Of a stretch of DNA of 64,000 nt, positions 56,734 through 64,000 are shown in pieces. The notes under the pieces were generated by a model, which saw only the letters and a list, made by a program, of their open reading frames with translations, made no database searches and had not been told where the DNA came from. Location of the stretch: positions 1,488,001 to 1,552,000 of the forward strand of contig NZ_CP019450.1 in the NCBI RefSeq assembly GCF_001983995.1. The letters run 5' to 3'. The translations under genes and the position numbers were made by a program. How positions within the stretch are numbered: position 1 is the stretch's first letter; the number at the start of each line of letters is the position of its first letter. Source of the DNA: Halioglobus japonicus (lineage in GTDB: Bacteria > Pseudomonadota > Gammaproteobacteria > Pseudomonadales > Halieaceae).

Positions 56734-58486
56734 GTTTCATCCAGTTTCTAACGATCATGGCAATCATTTTCGGATCTTCGCCACCCAAGCGCTGTAGCTC
56801 ACGTAGCTGCTCTGCGTAACTGGCCGATCGGTCTACGCGCTTGAAGGGGATGGAAGCCGCAGGGTCTGTGGTATCGTCACCTACACCGCCTTCGCTTTTG
56901 TTCAATGCGCCTCCCTCAGCTAACGCGGGCGTAGTCTCCGGTGTAGCCTCTATCAGGTGCTTTTTCATTACCGGGCGCACAATCAGGCGGTAGCTAAGCG
57001 CTATCATAATGCCCGCGACCAGGTAGCGTAGGAAGCCGGCAAGCATGTCCAGGTTGGCGGGCTCTCGCCACCAGGGCGCCTCTTCCACGACCGGAACCTT
57101 AACGACTTTGAAGGCGCTGTTTACCACCTCAACACTGTCTCCCCGCTCGGGTGTGAATCCGACTGCCTGCTGGATCAGTCGTGTGATGTTGGTAAGTTCA
57201 GCCTCGCTAAGGGGTTCGTTCGTCTGCTCACCCTGGTCGTTGATACTTTGGCGATGATCTACGACAACGGCGACACTGAGCCTTTCCAGAGAACCACGCG
57301 GATGTTCGATATGGCGTACTGCACGATCCAGTTCGTAGTTCACAATATCGTCGCGTGACAGATTGGACTTGTTGGTATTCCGCCCGGCTGCTGCTTCGCC
57401 GAGGGCCTGGCCATCGGCAGCCTCCGGGTCAAGTTGCTCTGCGACGGGCGGCTCGAAAGTCGGTGCTATGTTAGATAATGCGCCCGGCACGCCCCGAGCG
57501 GCGTCTTCGTTACCTGAAAAATTGGTGCGAGTCTGACTACTGCGAATGGAGGCGCTGTCGCTGCTTTTGTTTGGGCTCCAGGCCTCGGTGGTCTCCTCGA
57601 CGCGGGTGAAGTCGAGGCTGGCGCTAACCTGCACTTTGAAACTGCCCGTGCCAAGAATAGGCTCGAGAATATTCTGCACCCGCTGCTGGTAGCTCGACTC
57701 GACCGTGTGGGTATACTCCAGCTGGGTGTGCTTCAGGCCGTCAATGTCATCCTTGGGTGCTGATAGCAGCTCGCCTCGCTGGTCAACCACGGACACATCT
57801 TCCGCTTCCAGGTCGGCCACCGCACTTGCGATCATTAACGCAATGGCGTTCACCTGGCTCTCTGTCATTGTTCTGCCCGCGTGCAGATTGAGCACCGCTG
57901 AAGCTTTGGCAGGCTGGTTTTGGGAGACGAAAACGGAGCGTCGAGCCATGGCCAGGTGAATCCGCGCTGACTTGACGGGACTCAGCTGTTCTATGGATTG
58001 TGCTAGCTCACCTTCGAGGCCGCGCTGGAAATTGACCTGCTCGGCGAATTTGCTAATCCCGAAGGCTTGATTGTCCATGAGTTCGAAGCCGACTTTGCCG
58101 CTTCGGGGTAAGCCCTGTTCAGCTAGCTCCATCCTCAATCTGTAAACATGCTCGGCGGGGACCAGGATAGCACCGCCGCCTTGACTGATTTTGTAGTCAA
58201 TGCCGCGCTGGTCCAGCGCTGCTATGAGCTCGCCGCCTTCGGCATCACTCAGATTACTGTAGAGCAACTGATAGCTTGTATTAGTCGCCCACAGCGCGGC
58301 CGCGATCATTACGGCAAGAAACGCGGCCGATACAATCAGTAGTGGAACTGTCGAATGATTGGCTGCAAGTCGCTCAAGCGTTGTTTGTGGTTTAGCGGGT
58401 GTGTCTTCGGGAATGACGGCCGGCAGTTGCGCCGCAGGAACCGGCGCGACAGAGACAGGGGTTGCGACAGTCGCTGTATCAGCCAT
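56720..58486 (-). CDS. fliF: FliF, MS-ring protein
   Basis: 588-residue MS-ring subunit with two membrane spans: about 45-65 (VPLLIVSAAFLAVMIAAALW) and near 475-495 (FLRYLVAGIMIALSYRLIV). Ring-building motifs include GRTMTESQVNAIALMIASAV and LERLSVAVVVDH. The C-terminal FliG-binding tail ends in MIAMIVRNWMKHD. ATG 58486 is preferred over GTG 58516. First gene of the leftward fli operon, divergent from fliE. Confidence 0.94.
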   Translation of the reverse strand: MADTATVATPVSVAPVPAAQLPAVIPEDTPAKPQTTLERLAANHSTVPLLIVSAAFLAVMIAAALWATNTSYQLLYSNLSDAEGGELIAALDQRGIDYKISQGGGAILVPAEHVYRLRMELAEQGLPRSGKVGFELMDNQAFGISKFAEQVNFQRGLEGELAQSIEQLSPVKSARIHLAMARRSVFVSQNQPAKASAVLNLHAGRTMTESQVNAIALMIASAVADLEAEDVSVVDQRGELLSAPKDDIDGLKHTQLEYTHTVESSYQQRVQNILEPILGTGSFKVQVSASLDFTRVEETTEAWSPNKSSDSASIRSSQTRTNFSGNEDAARGVPGALSNIAPTFEPPVAEQLDPEAADGQALGEAAAGRNTNKSNLSRDDIVNYELDRAVRHIEHPRGSLERLSVAVVVDHRQSINDQGEQTNEPLSEAELTNITRLIQQAVGFTPERGDSVEVVNSAFKVVKVPVVEEAPWWREPANLDMLAGFLRYLVAGIMIALSYRLIVRPVMKKHLIEATPETTPALAEGGALNKSEGGVGDDTTDPAASIPFKRVDRSASYAEQLRELQRLGGEDPKMIAMIVRNWMKHDSN

Positions 58487-58668
58487 GGAGCGATACCTGC
58501 CCGTACGCAAAATCACTGCCCTGCAGTGGTTTCAGTTTCTGCTCAGTACTCTGCGTTTCGCCCATGCCAACCTCAGCCTCTGGAAGTACGTCCGATACTC
58601 AGGCTTTTTGGTTGACCCGAAAATATCGCACGGTGAGATTATGGCAGGGCTGCCAATAGGCTAAAGCA

Positions 58669-58688
58669 CAATAAAGTCGACTTTATTG
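58669..58688. promoter_or_regulatory. perfect 20-bp palindrome in the fliF-fliE divergent region
   Basis: CAATAAAGTC followed by its exact reverse complement, with near-symmetry continuing a few bases outward. It lies 183 bp upstream of fliF and 74 bp upstream of fliE, so it may be a regulator site serving both. The stretch 58487-58761 holds no other feature I can support; no convincing sigma-54 box was found in it. Confidence 0.55.
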
Positions 58689-58761
58689 CTGCTTATCGCC
58701 CGACTGCCCTCAATCTTTAGAAGCTAGTATGGAATTTGTTATTGTGCAGGGAGCACTGGTT

Positions 58762-59097
58762 ATGGTGACGCCACCAGGCGCGCAGAAGGCGATGCTGTAT
58801 CAAATGCAGCAGTTGTCCATTGAGGCCCGGCATGAGCCCGGCGAAGGTCATGGCGTCAGGCATTCCGTTGGCGAGGCAGGTTTCGCCGATGAGCTGCACA
58901 GCTCTCTGCTACGAATTAATCAGCTGCAGTCTACTGCCCGCGAACAGGCGATGGCTTTCCAGGCTGGCGATTCAGGCTACAGCCTGAATCAGGTTATGGT
59001 GAATTCGCAGAAAGCTTCCTTGGCCTTCGAAGCCGGAGTCCAGCTACGCAACAGGCTGCTCACCGCGTACAAGGAAATCATGAACATGCAGGTGTAG
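58762..59097 (+). CDS. fliE: FliE, flagellar hook-basal body complex protein
   Basis: 111-residue rod adapter that joins the MS ring to FlgB. The C-terminal family pattern is clear: FQAGDSGYSLNQVMVNSQKASLAFEAGVQLRNRLLTAYKEIMNMQV in pieces. ATG 58762 has a GGGAGC site upstream; ATG 58729 would add 11 residues. Unusually, fliE is divergent from fliF rather than upstream of it on the same strand. Confidence 0.92.
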   Translation: MVTPPGAQKAMLYQMQQLSIEARHEPGEGHGVRHSVGEAGFADELHSSLLRINQLQSTAREQAMAFQAGDSGYSLNQVMVNSQKASLAFEAGVQLRNRLLTAYKEIMNMQV

Positions 59098-59174
59098 AGC
59101 ATGCAGTGTGCGGGGGCGCCGGCAACGGCTACTAGTGCTATCAGGCCAATGGTGCTGCTAATCCATGTTTTCAT
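58989..59174 (-). other. ORF start with signal-peptide-like sequence, probably a decayed gene
   Basis: ATG 59174 begins MKTWISSTIGLIALVAVAGAPAHC, which looks like an export signal ending in Ala-His-Cys, behind a GAGGA about 10 nt upstream. After about 25 codons the frame runs antisense through the fliE 3' end, so the body of any protein is missing. It may be a remnant or chance. Confidence 0.2.
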
Positions 59175-59207
59175 CGTGCTAAATCCTCAGGCTATTTGAT
59201 CAATAAT

Positions 59208-59561
59208 TCAAACGCTCAGTTCTTCACGGTGCGCCGCAACACGCAACATTGCTTCACTGGGCATCTGGCGAGTAACTTCGCCGCTGTCGCTTTCGACGAT
59301 CCGGATTCTCACCTGGTCACTGTTCTTAACCAGGTCGAACTGGAGAGTGTACGGGCGCATAACTCCGTTAATGCGCTGCAAGTCACGGTCGCTCAAGGGC
59401 GGGGGCTCTGTTCTCACAGCGAGCGCGCCATAGGCAGCACGATAAGATAGCGTGGCATCATCTATCATTCGCGCACCATAATGCCTGTTCTTACCCTCTG
59501 CCTGCGTGGTGCTGCGGCTGTTATCGGCGCTCATTGTCAATGGGCTGACTGTGATAGACAT
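59208..59561 (-). CDS. flaG: FlaG family flagellar protein
   Basis: 117-residue FlaG-family protein. The C-terminal 55 residues carry the family pattern LQFDLVKNSDQVRIRIVESDSGEVTRQMPSEAML, here in part; the N-terminal half is Ser/Thr-rich and variable. In other bacteria it influences filament length. A strong sigma-28 promoter stands 61 bp upstream, so it is a late flagellar gene. Confidence 0.82.
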   Translation of the reverse strand: MSITVSPLTMSADNSRSTTQAEGKNRHYGARMIDDATLSYRAAYGALAVRTEPPPLSDRDLQRINGVMRPYTLQFDLVKNSDQVRIRIVESDSGEVTRQMPSEAMLRVAAHREELSV

Positions 59562-59621
59562 AGGCCTCTACTCACCCCCTTTTTTTGAGATACTCGTGCT
59601 CTTTGAACACTCACGCCTAGT

Positions 59622-59648
59622 CTATCGGCAGTAGAAATTTCGACTTTA
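59622..59648 (-). promoter_or_regulatory. sigma-28 (FliA) promoter of flaG
   Basis: Read on the minus strand: TAAAGTCG, 11 bp, GCCGATAG. Same spacing and near-identical boxes to the flgM promoter. It lies directly after the stop of the glycosyltransferase gene. Confidence 0.85.
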
Positions 59649-59659
59649 GTACCTTGCCT

Positions 59660-62600
59660 TCAGGCAGGGTCGTGCGCATAGCTTTCCCAAAGCGAGCGCA
59701 AGGCAGCGCGATCGAGGTCTTCACGGACAGTAAACACACCCGCGGTTTCTACCCGCTCCACCAATTCTAGAAACTCTAGGATCGGGTGGTACTGTTCACG
59801 GTTCCAGAAATCATGAATGAATATTCTGGTGCTTGCGAGGTTCGTATTGTGGCGAAGAGTATGCTCTATCGCTCGTGCCGCGCAGGCGACCCGGAAGCGT
59901 CCATCGACCAGAATCAGGTCGAAGGGTTGCTGTAGCTGATGAATGGCGCGACTGTAATCGACGAACAGCTCCGCAAATTTGTTTGAGGTAGGCATACCCC
60001 ACTCGCCGACCTCTCCGATATCGACTGCCACAAGGTGGCAGCGATCTCCCAGCTCGCGCGATAAGGCGTTAACCCACTGCGCATCGCTCTCAACGCCGTG
60101 GACTTCTAGACCAGCTGCTACTGCCCATACGGTGGAACCGCCAGAGCCAAACTCGAAGTAAGACTCGGCAGAAGACAGGCATCGGGCAAACAGCTCCCGT
60201 TCATCCCGCGACATATGTGGTGCGGTGGGGAGATTGAATTCTTTGTCCTGATTTTTGACAGTCCCGGGTCGCACAAAACTTTCCATGGGTGCCTGTTGCG
60301 GATTCTCCATGTGGGCAGCAGCGCGAATGTACCGCTGCGCGAGATCGGGATCAACGCGGTGGATTAACGATGCTGGTAAATCCCTAATATTGAACACATT
60401 GTGCAGTATAAAGCTCAGCGTCAGTAGCTGCTCGATCTGTAGCTTGGCAAGCCTGGCTTCACAGGGCACAAACAGCAAGTCCACCGAGTCTAACTGACTT
60501 GCCGGGAATGCGTTCTGTAGGCCATCGCAGGAACTCACTCGCTGTAAATCAGTAAGACAATGAAGGGTAAAGCCGGATTCCGCTGCGCTGGCGATCAAAT
60601 GAGATAGATCCGGTTGGTGCAGGTAGCGCGGTTGGGTGGGGCAGCGAATTTGTAGAAGCAGAGTAGATTCCAGTGTTTTGCGCCCGTTCTCGAGGATGGT
60701 GAGCGGGTTTCCCGAGGTGTCCAGAATGAGCCAGTCAAGTTGGTTCATGCCCTCAATATCATCCAGCGCCAACGTACTAATAGGCAGGGTCGTAAGTACC
60801 TGTGCAGGGAGTTGCATGGCGCCCGGCAGGGCGTCGGCGGGTAGCGGCTTGCACACACTGCTCCACGCTGGGTCGATGCACGCGTGCAACACACTTGGTT
60901 TGCCGTCACCCAGTACCGTGTGCTGGAACACTTGCACATTTTCGCGGGTGCCATCGTCGTCACTGCGTGGCACGCGGCTGGCGGGATCGAAGCCTATAAC
61001 CTGAAAGGCATTGGTGCTGGCCAGTGCGTCAAAACCTGGGTCAAGCAGTAGTTTGCTGCCGCAATCCATGACCACTATGTGGCGCTCCAGAGACCATACG
61101 AAGTCGGGCTGCACCATACTGTGATTGGGGTCTCTGGGGTTCGGCAGCTCGTTAATCCTGACGCTGGTGAACGTATCTTCATTGGCAAACTGCATTTGCC
61201 CGTTGGGGTTGAAAGACAAGGCAGCCGGGTTTTCGCCTGAGCAATGGCGTTGCCAGATTGCACGCAGCGCGCTATTCAGGTGACGCGCAAAGCGATGCGC
61301 GTCGCAGACGGGCGAGTGTTGCAATTGCTGTCGTAGTGAGCTGCGATAGTGCTCCAGTTTTGGGATATCATTGGCGAGGCCTATTGCGATTCGTCGATAG
61401 TCTTGCCAGTTTCTGGCCACAAGGTTAGCCAAGCCTGCATTGGTTAAGTGCGTTGCCGAGTGGCGCCCTGCGAAAGTAGGTCCAGGTAGAGTGATGACCG
61501 GCACGCCCATGAGTATGGCCTCGCAGGTCGTCAAACCTCCCGAGTAGGGCCAAGGGTCAAGCGCGATATCTACGCGATTGTAGGCCTCCAGAAGTTCAAC
61601 GTGCGGCGATCGACCCTCAATATGAATCCGGTGCTCGTCAATGCCATGGTGCTTGAACATAGCCCGGACCCGTCCACATAACTCTTCAGAGCCGAATTGA
61701 CTGCCCTTGAGGAACAATCGGCTGTGTTCCACAGCCAGCAACAGGCTGGCCCATTGTTCAATGAGCTGCGCATTGATTTTGGTGGGATTGTTGAAACACC
61801 CGAAAGTGATATACCCATTCTCGAGAGCTGGCACGGCGCCAATTGACGGGGTATCCCCTCTGGGGATGTAGCAAATGTAGTCATCGGGGAGACGTATCAG
61901 TTTCTCGGTGTAGAGGTGATCAACCCCTTCAGGCGTCTCTACGTGATCGGTGATCATGTAGTCCATGGCTGTCAGGCCAGTGGTATTGATTTGCCCGCCA
62001 ACCCATTTGACTTGCAACGGCGCGGGTCGCATGGCGATGGTCTTGCAGCGATTGCCCTCGGTATGTCCACACAGGTCGATAAGGATATCTATCCGGTCCT
62101 CTGCAATGCGTTCTGCCAACTCCTCGTCGCTGAGCCTGATGACGGATCGCCATTCATCCGAGCGACGCTGGATGAGCTGTGTGTAGGGATCACACTTGTC
62201 ATTCATGGTGTAACAGTAGAGCTCGATATCCTCCCTGGGCAGGAACTGAAGGCAGGAAGTGATCATCTGCCCCACTGGGTGAATTCGAAACCCTGCTGAA
62301 ATCATGCCAACTCTAATACGGCGATCAGGGTTCTGGTCGACCGTCGCGCGTGGCACGGGAGCTTCTGTCGCAAACAGTGCATCCCAGTTGAGATGGGCCT
62401 GGTGAATAGTCTCAGCGCTCAGATGGGGGTTATAGTGCATTAACAACAAGTGATCGCTTGCCAGAAGGAAATTGGTCGGGTCCAGTTCACGGCTCGCCTG
62501 GATCTTGTTTTCTGCGTCCTCAAAGCGTCCCAGGTTGTAATAGGCGTTGCCCAGGCTGTGCAGCAATATCGCGTTGTCCGGCTCCAGCGCACACAAGCTC

Positions 62601-63175
62601 TCCAGCAGTTCCGCAGCTTCGCCATAGCGAATGGCGCGCAGCAGCAAATTGGCCTTCTTCTTGAGAAAGTCACGATGCTCAGGGTTGCAAAGCAGCGCGT
62701 TATCCAGCAGCTCTATGGCCGCGTCATACTGACTCTTGTCGGCCAGCTCCCGGCAAAGCCATAGCAGCGAAGAAGCGAAATCAGGCTCTATTTCCAGGGC
62801 CCGATGCATCAGTTTGATGGCTTCTTCAGTTCTGCCCTGAGCATGATACACCCTGGCAAGGCTGTTGCAGACTTCGGGATCTTCGCCTTGCAAGCTCGCG
62901 GCGCGGTTCAGTGCGCGTTCAGCTTCATCCAGCGCTCCGTTGCGCAGGAGGGATGATCCCAGTGCTTTCCAGGCGAAACGGCTGTCCGGATAGTGGGCGG
63001 CAAACGACTCGGCCAATTCGAGGCAGGATTGGTTATCGCCGGCCTGATGCAGGTCTACGTACTGCTGCTGTTTCTCTATAGGCACCTGGCCAAAGGCGAC
63101 GTGGTTTACCTCTTGAAGCTTAAGGCGTGCCGATGGCGCGGAAAAAGGTGTGGCCTGGCTAGACTTTTTATGCAT
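59660..63175 (-). CDS. TPR / OGT-type (GT41) glycosyltransferase / methyltransferase fusion
   Basis: 1171-residue cytoplasmic multidomain enzyme just downstream of flagellin. Residues 35-240 form about six TPR repeats. Residues 285-645 are an OGT/SPINDLY-type GT41 catalytic region (GMISAGFRIHPVGQM, and the UDP-site stretch DPWPYSGGLTTCEAILMGVP at 540-559). Residues about 690-935 look like a divergent FkbM-type methyltransferase (VIGFDPAS, LDWLILDTSGNPLTIL). Residues about 1000-1165 are a second SAM-type Rossmann domain (YFEFGSGGSTVW, FDLILVDGRF). The position suggests O-glycosylation of flagellin Ser/Thr plus sugar methylation (inference). GAGG lies 10 nt before the start. Confidence 0.8.
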   Translation of the reverse strand: MHKKSSQATPFSAPSARLKLQEVNHVAFGQVPIEKQQQYVDLHQAGDNQSCLELAESFAAHYPDSRFAWKALGSSLLRNGALDEAERALNRAASLQGEDPEVCNSLARVYHAQGRTEEAIKLMHRALEIEPDFASSLLWLCRELADKSQYDAAIELLDNALLCNPEHRDFLKKKANLLLRAIRYGEAAELLESLCALEPDNAILLHSLGNAYYNLGRFEDAENKIQASRELDPTNFLLASDHLLLMHYNPHLSAETIHQAHLNWDALFATEAPVPRATVDQNPDRRIRVGMISAGFRIHPVGQMITSCLQFLPREDIELYCYTMNDKCDPYTQLIQRRSDEWRSVIRLSDEELAERIAEDRIDILIDLCGHTEGNRCKTIAMRPAPLQVKWVGGQINTTGLTAMDYMITDHVETPEGVDHLYTEKLIRLPDDYICYIPRGDTPSIGAVPALENGYITFGCFNNPTKINAQLIEQWASLLLAVEHSRLFLKGSQFGSEELCGRVRAMFKHHGIDEHRIHIEGRSPHVELLEAYNRVDIALDPWPYSGGLTTCEAILMGVPVITLPGPTFAGRHSATHLTNAGLANLVARNWQDYRRIAIGLANDIPKLEHYRSSLRQQLQHSPVCDAHRFARHLNSALRAIWQRHCSGENPAALSFNPNGQMQFANEDTFTSVRINELPNPRDPNHSMVQPDFVWSLERHIVVMDCGSKLLLDPGFDALASTNAFQVIGFDPASRVPRSDDDGTRENVQVFQHTVLGDGKPSVLHACIDPAWSSVCKPLPADALPGAMQLPAQVLTTLPISTLALDDIEGMNQLDWLILDTSGNPLTILENGRKTLESTLLLQIRCPTQPRYLHQPDLSHLIASAAESGFTLHCLTDLQRVSSCDGLQNAFPASQLDSVDLLFVPCEARLAKLQIEQLLTLSFILHNVFNIRDLPASLIHRVDPDLAQRYIRAAAHMENPQQAPMESFVRPGTVKNQDKEFNLPTAPHMSRDERELFARCLSSAESYFEFGSGGSTVWAVAAGLEVHGVESDAQWVNALSRELGDRCHLVAVDIGEVGEWGMPTSNKFAELFVDYSRAIHQLQQPFDLILVDGRFRVACAARAIEHTLRHNTNLASTRIFIHDFWNREQYHPILEFLELVERVETAGVFTVREDLDRAALRSLWESYAHDPA

Positions 63176-63286
63176 GTTCAGAATACCTCGGGATCATCGC
63201 GGTTTTACTTCAGTCTGCAGTGTAGGCAGGTTGAGCCGTTGCCAATGAGGTGAATAAGACGAACAAAAGGGCTCTTATCGTCAGAC

Positions 63287-63313
63287 AAAAAAAGCCCCCA
63301 ATAAAGGGGGCTT
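63287..63313 (-). terminator. rho-independent terminator upstream of the glycosyltransferase gene
   Basis: On the minus strand: perfect eight-base-pair stem AAGCCCCC / GGGGGCTT with a six-base loop, followed by seven T. It stands 112 bp before the glycosyltransferase start and so must end an upstream transcript. Confidence 0.85.
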
Positions 63314-63401
63314 GGAATTACGGGCGATTTCCCAGGGGAAGGAAAGATAGGAGCCCGTTGACCTAGATGGGTGCAGTTCGCGTCCCCACGCTGACTGCGA
63401 G
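63287..63401 (-). ncRNA. candidate small structured RNA between fliC and the glycosyltransferase
   Basis: A TATAGT -10 (63413-63408, minus strand) with a weak CTTTGA -35 17 bp upstream predicts a start near 63401. The transcript would fold into a nested hairpin (GCAGT/ACTGC outside GCGT/ACGC with a GGGG loop, 63373-63398) and a second long hairpin (ACGGGC/GCCCGT, 63320-63358), and end at the terminator 63287-63313. It has no ORF of note. It could also be a 5' attenuator for the glycosyltransferase gene or a processed 3' part of readthrough fliC message. No known RNA family recognised. Confidence 0.35.
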
Positions 63402-63491
63402 AATTCCACTATAGCCACACCTTGTCTTCTTCAAAGTGCGTATAAACAGAGGAAAAGTACGCTATTTCATCTTTATTATGATCCTACTCCC

Positions 63492-63515
63492 AAAAAACGC
63501 CCCATCAGGGGCGTT
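63492..63515 (-). terminator. rho-independent terminator of fliC
   Basis: On the minus strand: perfect stem AACGCCCC / GGGGCGTT with a TGAT loop and a run of six T, 20 bp after the flagellin stop codon. Confidence 0.9.
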
Positions 63516-63534
63516 GAGTGGAGCCGCGTGACCA

Positions 63535-64000
63535 CTATCCAAGCAGGCTGAGAACAGTCTGTGGGACCTGATTGGCCTGAGCGAGTACCGAGGTGCCTGC
63601 CTGTTGCAGGATCTGGGCTCGGGTCAGGTTTGATACTTCAACCGCATAGTCAGCGTCTTCGATTCGAGATCGTGCTGCAGACAGGTTGGTCGACGTCTCG
63701 GCGAGGTTGGTAATGGCTGATTCAAAGCGGTTCTGTGCTGCACCCAGTTCGGATCGTAATACGTCAACTTGAGTGAGCGCCGCGTCGAGCGTGGCAAGCG
63801 GGTCCGCGGTTAGCTGATTTCCCAGTGAAACCGTGCCATCAGTGGCTATTGTTGCTTCGTAGTAGGCGGTGTTACCGTCTGCGTCATTGCCACTCACCAC
63901 GTAACCGCTGCCGTCCGAATACGCGTAGACATTGGGGTTGGTAAGTGCAGTGATGCCGCTGACGTCAACGCTCACAACGTCATTGTCGGTAATCTGAGTC
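63535..64000 (-). CDS. fliC: FliC flagellin, C-terminal part (5' end beyond window)
   Basis: C-terminal 154 residues of flagellin, open to the window edge ([15 protein letters not shown]...). The D1/D0 region is unmistakable: [56 protein letters not shown], and the terminal [13 protein letters not shown] (each shown in part). The visible D2-D3 end is Gly/Asp/Thr-rich, giving Ser/Thr sites for glycosylation by the enzyme encoded downstream. A strong terminator follows. The promoter is outside the window. Confidence 0.94.
   Translation of the reverse strand, partial: TQITDNDVVSVDVSGITALTNPNVYAYSDGSGYVVSGNDADGNTAYYEATIATDGTVSLGNQLTADPLATLDAALTQVDVLRSELGAAQNRFESAITNLAETSTNLSAARSRIEDADYAVEVSNLTRAQILQQAGTSVLAQANQVPQTVLSLLG

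Noticed and set aside
58517..58728. Sigma-54 promoter between fliF and fliE
   Set aside because: TGGCA sequences are present, but none has the GC dinucleotide at the required distance.

Overview
The window looks like a chromosome segment of a marine, polarly flagellated gammaproteobacterium. The best guess is the Halieaceae/Spongiibacteraceae (OM60/NOR5) area. The basis is a moderately high-GC gene style, a TonB-dependent receptor, an exosortase H pair, GMC oxidoreductase genes, acyl-CoA dehydrogenases with an HMG-CoA reductase, and Pseudomonas-like flagellar gene order with sigma-28 promoters. The taxonomic placement is inference. No rRNA, tRNA, CRISPR array, insertion sequence or prophage was seen.

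Layout. 1-8.9 kb: a frameshifted histone-deacetylase-family gene faces a Pat/YfiQ-type lysine acetyltransferase head to head. YbaN, a patatin phospholipase, exosortase H with its partner membrane protein, and a TonB-dependent receptor with a clear terminator follow. 9.0-9.4 kb is gene-free and holds two large imperfect palindromes. 9.45-12.5 kb: a frameshifted purine permease, DUF1653, a Crp/Fnr regulator divergent from a class II aldolase-family gene. 12.6-16.3 kb: PhoD, then an ECF sigma / anti-sigma / DUF4252 / DUF4252 operon. 16.3-20.6 kb: a GMC oxidoreductase with its small subunit, a secreted TIM-barrel isomerase-like protein and an SDR. 20.8-29.2 kb: accessory and hypothetical genes, including two lipoproteins that share an N-terminal Cys-rich module, a DUF3127 protein with an SSB-like tail, an ATP-grasp ligase, a truncated VOC lipoprotein, a frameshifted YidB-like gene, a secreted helical protein behind a Fur-like box, and a 2OG-Fe(II) oxygenase. 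29.4-33.0 kb: an HMG-CoA reductase / acyl-CoA dehydrogenase / acyl-CoA dehydrogenase operon behind a perfect 25-bp palindrome.

33-64 kb is mainly the flagellar region. flgA, flgM, flgN and an EAL/HDOD gene run leftward; flgBCDEFGHIJKL run rightward; fliFGHIJKLMNOPQR run leftward and meet flgL tail to tail. fliE is divergent from fliF. flaG, a 1171-residue glycosyltransferase-methyltransferase fusion and the 3' part of flagellin (fliC, cut by the window edge) run leftward. Three well-formed sigma-28 promoters precede flgA, flgM and flaG, so the anti-sigma factor FlgM is probably under control of the sigma factor it inhibits.

Points most worth a second look: the glycosyltransferase fusion directly downstream of flagellin; a possible small structured RNA between two leftward terminators in the fliC intergenic region; the HMG-CoA reductase/acyl-CoA dehydrogenase operon with its palindromic operator; the paired deacetylase and acetyltransferase genes; and a 25-codon ORF coupled to flgK. 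Three, possibly four, genes carry single-base frameshifts at C/G runs. This pattern could be sequencing error rather than biology.
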